Source: Parachlorella kessleri
Taxonomy: Eukaryota; Chlorophyta; Trebouxiophyceae; Chlorellales; Chlorellaceae
Direction of reading: 5' to 3'
Assembly: GCA_001598975.1 (NCBI GenBank)
Contig: BBXU01000078.1
Span: 1 to 19,623 of the forward strand
DNA: 19,623 nucleotides
The first letter of the stretch is position 1. The number at the start of each line of letters is the position of its first letter. Below are positions 10,801 to 19,623 of the stretch, in pieces. The notes beneath the pieces are model-generated. The model searched no databases and had not been told where the DNA came from. It worked only from the letters and a program-made list of their open reading frames with translations. The position numbers and the translations under genes were made by a program.

Positions 10801-13800
10801 TGCAGACCTATCCCACGGCCGTTCTCTCAAAGGGGCTGTAGATGATTCCCAGACCAACGTAAGGCACAACCACCCCAGTCAACCCTAGTTTAACAAAATG
10901 AAGCCCAGCACACTTCCCCAACACTGGGAAGCACGACGTACAAGGTCAATCCAAGTAGGCTACATTATTCGGAGGGATCCTGAACACGCAGATCGGCGGC
11001 CTTCCACGTCCTAAAGGCGGCTTTTTAGCACCCCGCCTGCACCTCGCATGCAAGGGCAACTCCCTGTCAGTCCATCTCAGCACCAACACAACGCCAGGTC
11101 AGCCACCTGTGCCCCCATCCTGACCACATGCAACGGCATCAATCCTAGCAATGCAGGAACCCCAGAGCGCAACAGCTCAGCAACCTTCCCCGCACCTTGA
11201 CCGCATTCTCCACTTGCAGCGGCCGCGACACGTTGGCGCCAAAGCCGCCCAGCAGCGGCTCAAAAAGCGCGATAAGCGCCGCGTACATGGGCTCCTCGTC
11301 AAACTTGAGGTTCATCACCGCCTCTGTGAACGTCTTAAACGGCTCCGGCTTGTACCTGCGCAGGCTTCCCAGTGAGGCTTGTCAGTCAACATGTTCCAAG
11401 TGAACATCTTCCAGTGGGACAGCGAGAAAAGGGAGCCCTGCAGTGAAGCTCCTGATACTGACAGGCCCCTCCAGCACTCCAGCTACTTAGCACCGTCAGT
11501 ACCCACCACTCAACTGCTCACCGCCTCCGTCAAAATTTCCTGCACCCCCTTTGAAGACGGTGCACCGTGGCCAAGCAAGGGAGTAGTGTGCCCGCACGAT
11601 TTTTGCTGCCACTTGCTACTGTCGGCTCTGCACCCTAAAGCCCCGATATTTTTGGCCAATTACCACATACCTTGCCTGACACAGGAGGTGCCTGGAATGC
11701 AACCCACACGTATAGAAGGGGCTATGGACGTCGTTGTTAGGTGCTCATCCTACAACCCTAGGTTTGACAGCTAGCCCCGTCGGTTTCCCTGGCCCAGGGC
11801 CATGCCCGCACCAGCGCTGGCCTTACCACCAACCTGCCCCCTCACCAACCCAACACACCCACACACCACCCACTGACCTACACAGCGCCTCTGCACTTGT
11901 GCTCATCTTCTTCTTGGCCACCAGGTAGCCCTTGTTGTCGCCCTGGAAGCCCTGCCACGGCAGCCGGCCGTTGAGCAGGAACAGTAGTGTGTAGGCGAGG
12001 GACTCAAGGTCGTCGCGGCGTGAGGGCGTACGGCCCAGGTGCGCGTGCACGCTGGCATACCGGATGGTGCCCCTGCGCAAGGGCAGCCAGGGAAGGGATG
12101 GCGGGTGGCCGGTGTGTCAGGCAGGAGCGAGATGCTTGGGACAGCGCATCGCAGAAGATTGGCAACACGCAGTCCTGCACATCTTCGATTGAGCTTTCAA
12201 GCCATGACCCACAAGCACTTAATTCACTGCTCACGCCACGCAAGCCCCCAACACCCCATTAATACAAACCCCCACACGCCCCAGCGCGCCACTTCTTCCC
12301 CCCTGGCTGCACCGACCGGCGTTCCTTATGCAACCCAGCCTCTGTCCTCCTCAGCCCCACCTGAAGTCGTCCGGCCGCTGGTCATACTTGACATGCCCAA
12401 TCTTGTTGTCGCGCCACTTCTGTGCGAGGCCAAAGTCCACCAGGTACAGCTTGTTGGAGCGGGGGGTGCCTGGCTGGCCCAGCAGGAAGTTCTCCGGCTT
12501 GACATCGCCGTGCACGTAGCTGCACGGAGACACACAGCACGGACATATCTGTCAAAGCTCCGGTCAGGAGTGCAGTCAGAAAGTGGGTAAGTGGTAAGGA
12601 AGGGGACTTGCAGCGGCAAACGCAACTGCGTGTCTGTAGGCATGTTCAGGTACCTGACTGCTGAGGAGCATGCACACAGAATGCGTCTTCGATTCAGGCA
12701 TGCTGGCAACCTGCACCGATCCTCCAAATATACTACCTACAAGCTGTCGGGCAGTTGTATGCAAGGCTGTTAGCAACCCACCCCTTCTTGTGCAAGTCCT
12801 CCAATATTGTGAGCGCCTCCACCGCCACACAGGCCACGTACTGCGCCGTCAGCTGCTGCCCCTCCTGGTTCCACACATCCCACAGGCTGGGGCCCAGCAA
12901 GTCCATGATCTGCACCACAGCACGGCAGAGCATGACGCTTCCAGTGATAACAGCTCCTGTTACTCAAGGCCTTTGCACCCAAACTGTCTGCGCCTATCGC
13001 ACCCGTCCCATCTGTATGCACTAGTAGGCCCTGCTCCAGCTCGTGACCAGGAAGCACCCTCAATAGAAATGAGACATGTGGCTTGTACAAACATTGCTGG
13101 TGAACATGATGAGGCAGTGATCACAACTGCTCACTAAAGCTTATCGCTTGTGGCACACACCCGCATTCTGCATTCCACCACCTACATTCAACAGCCCACC
13201 AACACAGTGTGGCACGGCGCCTGGCCCTCACCATGACATAGAAGTCTGCCTGTTGCCCCTTGAAGTGCACCTTTGGCACTCCATACACCTCCCCCAGCGT
13301 TCTGCGACCACGCGGCACGGCAGTCACAGCATCTCAACGTTTCTCCAACAGACACAAGCGGGACAACAACCACAAGCGGATGAGGAACCATGAGTGAGGC
13401 TGTGCAGTAAGGTGCAGCAGGCAAAAACCACCACCGCGCTCACTGGGCGGTTAGCGGAGCAGTGGCAGGTGCAGCACTGAGAATGCCTCAATATCCATAA
13501 GCAAAAAGTACACTCCCTACTCCAGCTGCTGCCAGGGGCAGCACTGAAAGCATGCAGGGCACTTCCAGGCGTAACCCCACACACAGCCCTCGCAGGCTCA
13601 ATGCAACACGCCGGCCCCTGTTCCTGTTACTCACGTGTAGACGGACCATTCGTAGGGTGGCCCATTGGGCGTGCAGCCTTTGCTGGTGTTGTGCTCAAAT
13701 TTCAACGCGACCTGCGGCACAGTGATGCCCTGCTTTGATTCTGGACACGGGCCCACCAGCGGCACGTCTCATCACCAGCCACTTGTAGTCTGGTGTATAA

Positions 13801-14327
13801 TAGCCGCCATGCTCCAGGGAGGGCCAGTGCCAGGGGCCCCAGCACGCTTTGGCGGCCTGAAGCAGCTGCGCCGCGTGCCCCCGCACGAACAACAGCGCAA
13901 CACCCCCTTGCCCCCTCCTTGCTGCCCTACCTCTGTAGGCTTAGGGTCCTTGGTGGCCCTCCCCTTGGCCGCTCTTGTGCCCAGGAAGACTTGCCCAAAG
14001 CCGCCCTTGCCCAGGCGCTTGCCCGTCAGGTAGACAGGTGAGTTGGACACTTGCACCTGCAAGCAACGTAACCTCTTCACACTTGATAAGGCTGCAAAGG
14101 CTGCCCCGTCTTGCTGCTTAGCACGGTCCTCGCCAAGCGACTCTTGTGCCTTGCAGGCAGGGTCTCAACTGAGCGGGTGCCAGACTGATGACGCCCAGCA
14201 GCCCTTGTGCCAGCCCTGATCGCCAAGAGACCCTCGTCCCACGACCTCCTGCTCTCACTCTCACCCTTTGGGGCACTTGGAGGTGCTGTGGGTCCTCGTT
14301 CTCTGGCTGCTTGTCGCCTGCTGGCAT
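7822..14327 (-). CDS. MUT9-like Ser/Thr protein kinase (MLK/PPK family, casein kinase I-like)
   Basis: Fourteen exons in coding order: 14327-14265, 14056-13931, 13711-13635, 13301-13232, 12909-12782, 12519-12361, 12072-11878, 11355-11196, 10589-10447, 10033-9892, 9477-9390, 9011-8815, 8346-8169, 7892-7822 (stop TAA). All junctions are GT-AG with matching phases; the product is 598 aa. The kinase domain has the glycine loop GKGGFG (37-42), VALK with Lys67, catalytic VHGDVKPEN (Asp160) and DFG (183-185). A basic stretch, GGRRKKVR (346-353), looks like a nuclear localisation signal. Residues ~355-598 form the conserved plant MLK/PPK C-terminal domain, ending in KEKWAKDLY and YGRTV. Known relatives: Chlamydomonas Mut9p, a histone kinase needed for transgene and transposon silencing, and Arabidopsis MLK/PPK, which phosphorylate histones and photoreceptor-pathway proteins. 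The role here is inferred. Exon 1 is supported because VPQR joined to VQVSNSPVY matches VPERVQVGNSPVY of land-plant MLKs. The start is less certain: land-plant proteins are about 100 residues longer at the N-terminus, so upstream exons may be missing from this model. Confidence 0.92.
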
Positions 14328-16276
14328 GGTGCTGCACCTGCGGGCCGGCCTTACAGCCTCTGTAAATCAAACGAATCGATGCTTTTGCATGAAGGTAAGG
14401 AAGGGCACCTGACGGTACTAACCGCTGGCCAGGAGTGAGGCCTTCTGTGAAGGCGCGCCTGTTTGTACAGCTCCCTTTCTTGTGCCCCTTCGGCCCACCC
14501 ACGCAGCTCGCCTACGCCGCTTGTAGAGCGTGACTTTCGTCTCACAACACCATTGGCGCAGGCCGGTTGTAACTTTCAAGCTGTGGTTGCACTCAAGAGT
14601 GTTTGCGCCGCCTAACCTCGTCTGACGCAGGACGAAAACTGGAAGAAGACTGATAGAAGAGAGGAGTCAGCGCCTTCTGTTAGAACCTGCCGATATTGAG
14701 AGGCCGTGTCATGACACTGATTTGATTGCTGGGGAATCAGGTGAACCCCTTGTGCATGAGCTGTGACTAAACTGGTGAGAAGAACCCCAGCAGAATCTTG
14801 AGCTCGATTAGCCATAGGTGAAGTGGCAGAACTTACTTGCTTTGTGTCTTCACAACACCATCACCTGTCAGTCTAGTTGTTTTAGACAGGAGGAGCCACC
14901 TAAAGAGACAAGCTGGCCCTCATTCCGAAGGAGGGAGTCCCACTGGTACCGCCCAATCCTTACATATGCAGGAGGCTGGGGAGAGGAGAGTCAAGGATAC
15001 TTTAGATGGGGAATAGTCCAAGTGGAAAGGTAGCTGTACATTCTACCATTCTGGCTAGAGTCAGTTTTTAGCATGGGTGGCAGGTAGGCAAAAACAGGAA
15101 GTGAGAGCTGGGCTGGTCTGATGGGGCTGGATGCAGTATTAGCCTGCGTCACTTTTGGCACTTGCCTAAAGCATTTGGTCATCAGTGTTTTGTAGGATGG
15201 CTGTTAGATTAATTATGCAAGCAACAGCATTTCTAGTGGGCAGTGTCCACACCCACATATCCTTGGAGCACCAGTTGTCATCTGCACTCAGCTATGGCCG
15301 TTGCAACTCTTCTTAATTGCTTTATGACCACACAGTTTCTTTAAATCCATTGAAAGCAACACCAACTTTCCACCTTCATGCCACAATGTCCAAATATTCA
15401 AGACATACCACCATCCCGCCACAAACAAGCAGTCCAGCGCATGCCAACAACACTTCCATCCCTATCCACCCAACTTCCTAGCAAACAGTCCAGCATCATT
15501 AGTCTGAAGGACAACATATGAGCAACAGCGAAAGAATGAAATTTCAATTCACACAGTGCAGCTACAACGTCCATGGGTTTTCCTACAAGCAGCCCCCTGC
15601 CCCAGGCTCGACTTTAGCACACATACAAAGCCCAACGTGCCTAGGGAGCACAGCAGTTGCGATGCAGGTCCCCAAGCTTCAACAAACAACCATTCTGCAA
15701 CAAGATGCAGTCCCGCCTCTCATCAAAATTTACGCCACTGCCAGCTACGGAGGCAGGGGCCTGCCAACAGAGAAAGACAGGCAGGGCGTGTGCTAGTCCT
15801 CCGGTACAGGATTATGCCATACATTGCATCATGAATGAACTTCCATCTACAAGCTACGCCACAAGCGAGGCATTGCTCCACTGCTCAAGGAATAAAATCA
15901 ATTGTCGCTCAGTCTGCCAGCCCTGTACGCTGCAGACAGGGCCACCTCTGCACCACAGCCCCGCGGACCGAAAAGAAAACTGCCACTGGGTTGGTCTGAA
16001 CCGCGGGGGCTGAGTTGAGCCAGCACCTGTCACACACTTTGAAGTAAGCCTAGGCAAAATTGCGAAAGGGCAAGGATTGGTGAGGCACGGCAAGGACCGT
16101 GTTCCAAAGCAAGTCTGCAATTCGGGGAGTAGCGACCAATTTCGACATCACACAGATACGGCAGAGGAGGTACGTGGCAGGATTTGGGTCCGTGCCGTAA
16201 TACCAGCAACCAGCTGCCCTCAAGCCATGCCACCCAACAAGCCAATGCCACACGGGGCCAGTGCCACAGAGGACTA
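14328..16276. other. Region between kinase start and thioredoxin stop, no supported gene
   Basis: The right part should be the thioredoxin 3' UTR and the left part the kinase 5' UTR and promoter; both genes run on the minus strand. In the kinase frame an in-frame stop lies just upstream of the chosen start, after a TTTACAG that could serve as an acceptor, so an additional 5' exon of the kinase could be hidden here. The ~90-codon plus-strand frames at 15518-15834 resemble no family I know. A minus-strand TGTAA at 14960-14964 is far (1.3 kb) from the thioredoxin stop. Confidence 0.5.
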
Positions 16277-17514
16277 TCAGAGGGCGCAGCCAGGGTCGGT
16301 GCAGCTCTTGTGGGAGGCAATCTCAGCGCGCAGGCCAGAGACGGTAGTGACGTTGGCCGTGAAGGAGGCCTTGACGTCGCTGTCTCGCCACAGCTGGAAG
16401 AAGGGCAGCTTGCTAACTCCCAGGTTCATGGCCAGCTCACGCATGCCAGGGTCCTCAGTGTTCACCTGCAGCAGAGCAGCCAGGTCGCCAGGTAAGCACA
16501 AGCAGGCTACAAGCAAGGGATTGCACTCCATTAGTCACACCTCCCCATACAAGTGGGCCCATGTCAAGCACGGGACACCACAGCAAACAACAGTGGCTGC
16601 TGTCCAATGGCAGGGGACCGCAGGCGCTACACACGAGGATGCAAAGCCCCCCCGACAGCCTCCCTGTCCCGGGCTCGTACCTTGATAAAGACACAGTCTT
16701 CGTTATTGGCTGCAATTTGCTTAAGCTTGGGGTAGAGAGTGCGGCAGCCGTTGCAGTGAGGAGCGAAGTAATCTGCACAACAAACGTATAAGTACACAGT
16801 GACGCAACTGCTGTAGCCACCAGGCCAGGTACATGCACGCTATGAGCAGGATAAACCGCAATATACTTGCAGGAGATTCAGTTGCAAAGCACTGAGGCTG
16901 GCAACTGCAGCTCAAACTGGCAAGCAGTTGGATGAGCTGCTGCCAAGGGCATATCTGCCCATGCAACAATTCCAGCGGCATACCCCAGGCGCCCTCAACT
17001 CACCCACAACTACAAGCTGATCAGCCTTGGCACTTGTGACAAGCTGCTTGAACTGCCGGGGGGAGGTGGCAAGGTGCATGTTTGCCGGCCTCATACCCTC
17101 ATGCCAGCGGCTGTCCTGCTCCAGCAGGGCCCTAGCCTGAGCCTCCAACTCTTGGCGCCTGCAGGAAGGCCTTGCATACGCTTCTTGGCTGCGATCCCCA
17201 GCTAAAACGTGCCAGAATAGAATAGTAGCGGCCAGGCCGAGCATACTGCCAAGAACGTAGGGGGATTAGGTTATGCGACCAGCTGGTGCCCCAGGGCCAA
17301 TAACTCACCGGGACAGAGTCTGCGGCGAGGCTGGGAGGATGTTGCTGGCCTCCCGCACCGTCTGCACGGTGGAGGTGGCCGCTTGGCTAGCCCTCATGGC
17401 GGAGGCGACAGAGAAAGCCTTTGGCAGCCGCTGCCGGCGAGTAGAGGCACCTGACGCCAGGCCAATGCCTTTCTGGCAGGCGCTCTGCAGCAGGGCAGCC
17501 TTAGGCTGGCACAT
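16277..17514 (-). CDS. Atypical Cys/His-rich (ACHT-like) thioredoxin, predicted plastid-targeted
   Basis: Four exons in coding order: 17514-17309, 17158-17004, 16772-16681, 16465-16277 (stop TGA), giving 213 aa. All introns are GT-AG with matching phases. Residues 1-68 are rich in Ala/Ser/Thr/Arg and almost free of acidic residues, as in a chloroplast transit peptide. The thioredoxin fold follows: strand LVVVDYFAP, active site HCNGC (Cys127 and Cys130), GCRTLYPKL helix, and a cis-proline loop KLPFF (Pro172). A Trp at 87 and the segment PANMHLATS precede the fold, as in plant ACHT4/5. In that group the usual active-site Trp is already replaced (by Gly, PGCGGC); here His126 takes its place. Two further cysteines sit at the C-terminus (206 and 211). 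Known relatives are thylakoid-associated or stromal thioredoxins that oxidise targets with 2-Cys peroxiredoxin; that role is inference for this protein. An alternative acceptor in intron 1 would add ten in-frame residues. It is head-to-head with the isomerase gene at 18384. Confidence 0.88.
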
Positions 17515-18383
17515 GACTGGTTCTGCGGTCAGACGGGGGTCTTTGGTATAGGAGGAGAGTTTTGGATATATGAGGTGGGATTCAAACGGTATAAGTAGGC
17601 GATTTGAGGATGATTGAAAACACTGCGGGCGAATGTCGAAGGAAACGTGGGGGAACCTACCGGGAAGTCCGGGATGACCAAACCGGGAAGCTTGCCAGCG
17701 TGGACAGCACGTGAATCGTGAGCCGTGAATCGCCCCGCCATCCGGTCTTGTCGGAGACCGACACGCCCTGTTGTTCCGTAAACTCAACCATGGTCCCCAA
17801 GGAGGTTCAGAGTGACATGCTGGTCCGACAGACTGGCAGGTGGCGGCGCGACACTGGCAAGCTAACAGCATAGCACCTCCTTTCGGTGCCAGACGCCTTG
17901 GTTGAATGTTACTGCCCTTTTGAAGAGTTATCCCACAGAGAATTCTTAGTGGCGAATCCCCTTGGCGCCGCCAACGGCCGTTGGTGTGTCTCACCGCATA
18001 ATACAGACTTTGTGGCAGATTGTCAGTATTTCACTGGTGAAGTAGACATGTTTGGTTCTAGTGACGGTATTTCTGCCGCACTTCCCCTCTGAGGGCATAG
18101 GAGGGCATAGGAGGGTACTGCGAGTGAGCCTAGCCTGTGGTGTGCTTACCCTCTGCACGTCGTTCACTGGGTTACGGCCGCCATTGTTGTGGGGCACGGC
18201 AAGGCTGCCCTTTTCAATGCATTGCCATGTGCATTGCATGGCCCATCCATCGAGCCCGGGGGTTGCTTTCCAGATGCTTAGATACCGGTGATGATACCCA
18301 TGGCGCACAACCAGCTCCTTACGGGCGGCTGTACACAGGAACAGGCTGTGTTAGGCTTGTGGAGAGGTTTCCTGACTGCAATT
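17515..18383. promoter_or_regulatory. Divergent intergenic region (thioredoxin / isomerase promoters)
   Basis: The 869 bp separate two head-to-head genes and should hold both promoters and 5' UTRs. Visible items are an AT-rich ATATAT (about 17566, roughly 50 bp before the thioredoxin ATG), a doubled CGTGAATCG near 17710-17732, and a 10-bp tandem repeat (18091-18115). No transcription start can be placed. Confidence 0.5.
18091..18115 (+). repeat. 10-bp tandem repeat in the divergent promoter region
   Basis: GAGGGCATAG occurs twice in a row, followed by a partial third copy GAGGG. It is a small microsatellite-like repeat about 270 bp before the isomerase start. Confidence 0.85.
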
Positions 18384-19450
18384 ATGTCGCTCGAAGCCAT
18401 CGCCTACAAGCGAGGCAGGCTTCGCCTGTTGGAGCAGCGCAAACTGCCCTTGGAATTGGACTTCGTGGACATTTCAGGCCCCCAGGAGTGCCACAAAGCA
18501 ATCTATGAGATGACTGTACGGGGTGCACCAGCAATTGCCATCAGTGCTGCGCTGAGCCTGGCGGTGGAGCTGGTGAACCGCGGCAGCGGGGCCCAGTTTG
18601 CAAGTACGACCCAGGCCGTGGAGCATATCGCCTCACAGCTAGACTACTTGGTCACCAGGTGTGACGGGGCTGTGGCCGGGGGTGCATGCAAGCAATGGGA
18701 CTTGGCATGCACGTCATGTTCCGGTGCCCCATACACTTTGCTGGGCAGTGTGTCGCTGGCCTCCTTGCTGACACATGTACTGCCCTGCGCGCTGGTGTGG
18801 TTGTGCGTGCAGCCGGCCCACGGCCGTCAACCTGCAGGACGCAGCGCAGCGTCTGTCTCGCCTGGCAGGAGAGGCAGCCAAGGCACCAGGAGCCAGCCCG
18901 CAGTCAGTCACACTGGCGGTGGTTGAGGCTGCCGAGCGCATGCTGAAGGACGATGTGGAGGCAAACAAGGCAGGTTTTGGAGAGGAATCATGTGTTGGTA
19001 TGCAGTTTACCGGTGGTGTCAGTCGCGTTTGAAGAAGTGGTAGGAACTCGCACCGCAGAAGGGGCAGGTTTCATGTGAGCAGCGTGCATGGGTGCTTTTG
19101 CTTGTACCGGATGGGCTGCCGGAAGTGTGAATATTCTATTGGCAGCCTGTAGGACTCATTGATGAAGACAGCCCGGGCGGCCTTCATGCCTGCCTCTGCA
19201 AGGACAGCAGAACCGTCCTGCTTGCAGAGGAACCAAAGGATTCACCTTGTATGCATGCAGATGATGGGCAGGCATGGCGCCGAGGCCCTGCTAGCAGCAG
19301 CACAGGCCCGGGGGCGGGCCAGCAGCGGCCGGGTGCGTGTGCTCACCCACTGCAACACGGGCAGCCTGGCTACGGCCGCCTTTGGGACTGCTCTGGGCGT
19401 GGTCCGCACGCTGCACCAGCAGGGCCAGCTGGAGCATGCCTACTGCACAG
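18384..19450 (+). CDS. Methylthioribose-1-phosphate isomerase, 5' part (runs off the window)
   Basis: Three exons are visible: 18384-18658, 18813-18969, 19261-19450. They encode the first ~207 residues; the donor at 19451 opens an intron that continues past the window end. The enzyme (MtnA/MRI1, eIF2B alpha-beta-delta superfamily) converts 5-methylthioribose-1-phosphate to 5-methylthioribulose-1-phosphate in the methionine salvage cycle in the cytosol. Seen: N-terminal SLEAI and [10 protein letters not shown], substrate-loop VRGAPAIAI (45-53), SRPTAVNLQ after the first splice, and the catalytic-cysteine motif THCNTGS with Cys175, followed by a segment ending AYCT, all as in the family. The second catalytic residue (Asp) should lie in missing exons. 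Exon 2 to exon 3 joins in frame only with a GC donor at 18970 (NK then MMGRHGA, matching NKAIGSYGA of plants). Start at 18384 fits the family N-terminus; an in-frame ATG at 18291 would add 31 residues. Confidence 0.9.
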
Positions 19451-19623
19451 GTGGGCGGGCGGGCTGGCGGGTAGTGGGAGTTACTGACTACATGGTACAG
19501 AGGGGGCTTCATGTTGGAGCTCGAGTCAAGTGCAGTGTACAAACGCATCTCATGGGTCCATGCCCGTTCTGGGGCTTCCCCGTGGGGGCTCGTATTTGTT
19601 CTGGCAATTGCTCCCCTCCCCCC

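Noticed and set aside
15518..15834. Possible small gene in the kinase-thioredoxin interval (two overlapping ~92-codon frames)
   Set aside because: No motif, no typical start context or splice structure, and it lies where the thioredoxin 3' UTR is expected on the other strand.
1..19623. tRNA or rRNA genes, CRISPR arrays, transposase genes, viral genes
   Set aside because: Looked for by eye on both strands; no cloverleaf arms, spaced repeat arrays, transposase motifs or viral proteins were seen.

Overview
The window is nuclear DNA of a green alga, most likely a chlorophycean. The genes are split into many short exons by 140-620 bp introns with GT...GCAG borders. Coding GC is high, and every protein has its best-remembered counterpart in plants and green algae. 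The species cannot be named from the sequence. All gene models below were built by hand, joining exons by splice signals, reading phase and remembered family conservation; no alignment or transcript data were available.

Layout: (1) 1-2154 is non-coding as far as I can see, with small palindromes near the left edge and a TATA-like box at 1930. (2) 2155-6519 (+) is a complete 9-exon DEAD-box RNA helicase of the DDX49/Dbp8/RH36 type (481 aa), a predicted nucleolar ribosome-biogenesis factor. (3) 6520-7821 is the shared 3' region of two convergent genes. (4) 7822-14327 (-) is a 14-exon MUT9-like protein kinase (MLK/PPK family, 598 aa as modelled): kinase domain, basic nuclear-localisation-like stretch, and a conserved C-terminal repeat domain. 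(5) 14328-16276 has no gene I can support. It holds the kinase 5' side and the 3' side of the next gene. (6) 16277-17514 (-) is a 4-exon atypical (ACHT-like) chloroplast thioredoxin (213 aa) with an HCNGC active site. (7) 17515-18383 is a divergent intergenic region that should carry both flanking promoters. (8) 18384 to the window end (+) is the 5' part (three exons) of methylthioribose-1-phosphate isomerase of the methionine salvage pathway; the rest lies beyond the window.

The four genes serve unrelated housekeeping or regulatory roles (rRNA processing, chromatin/light signalling, plastid redox, methionine salvage), and I see no operon-like or defence-like system. The most notable structure is a 131-bp tandem duplication across the intron 2/exon 3 border of the helicase. 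It copies the splice acceptor and the start of the exon twice inside the intron. Other points are a probable GC-AG intron in the isomerase gene, a Trp-less thioredoxin site, and a clear internal repeat in the kinase C-terminal domain.
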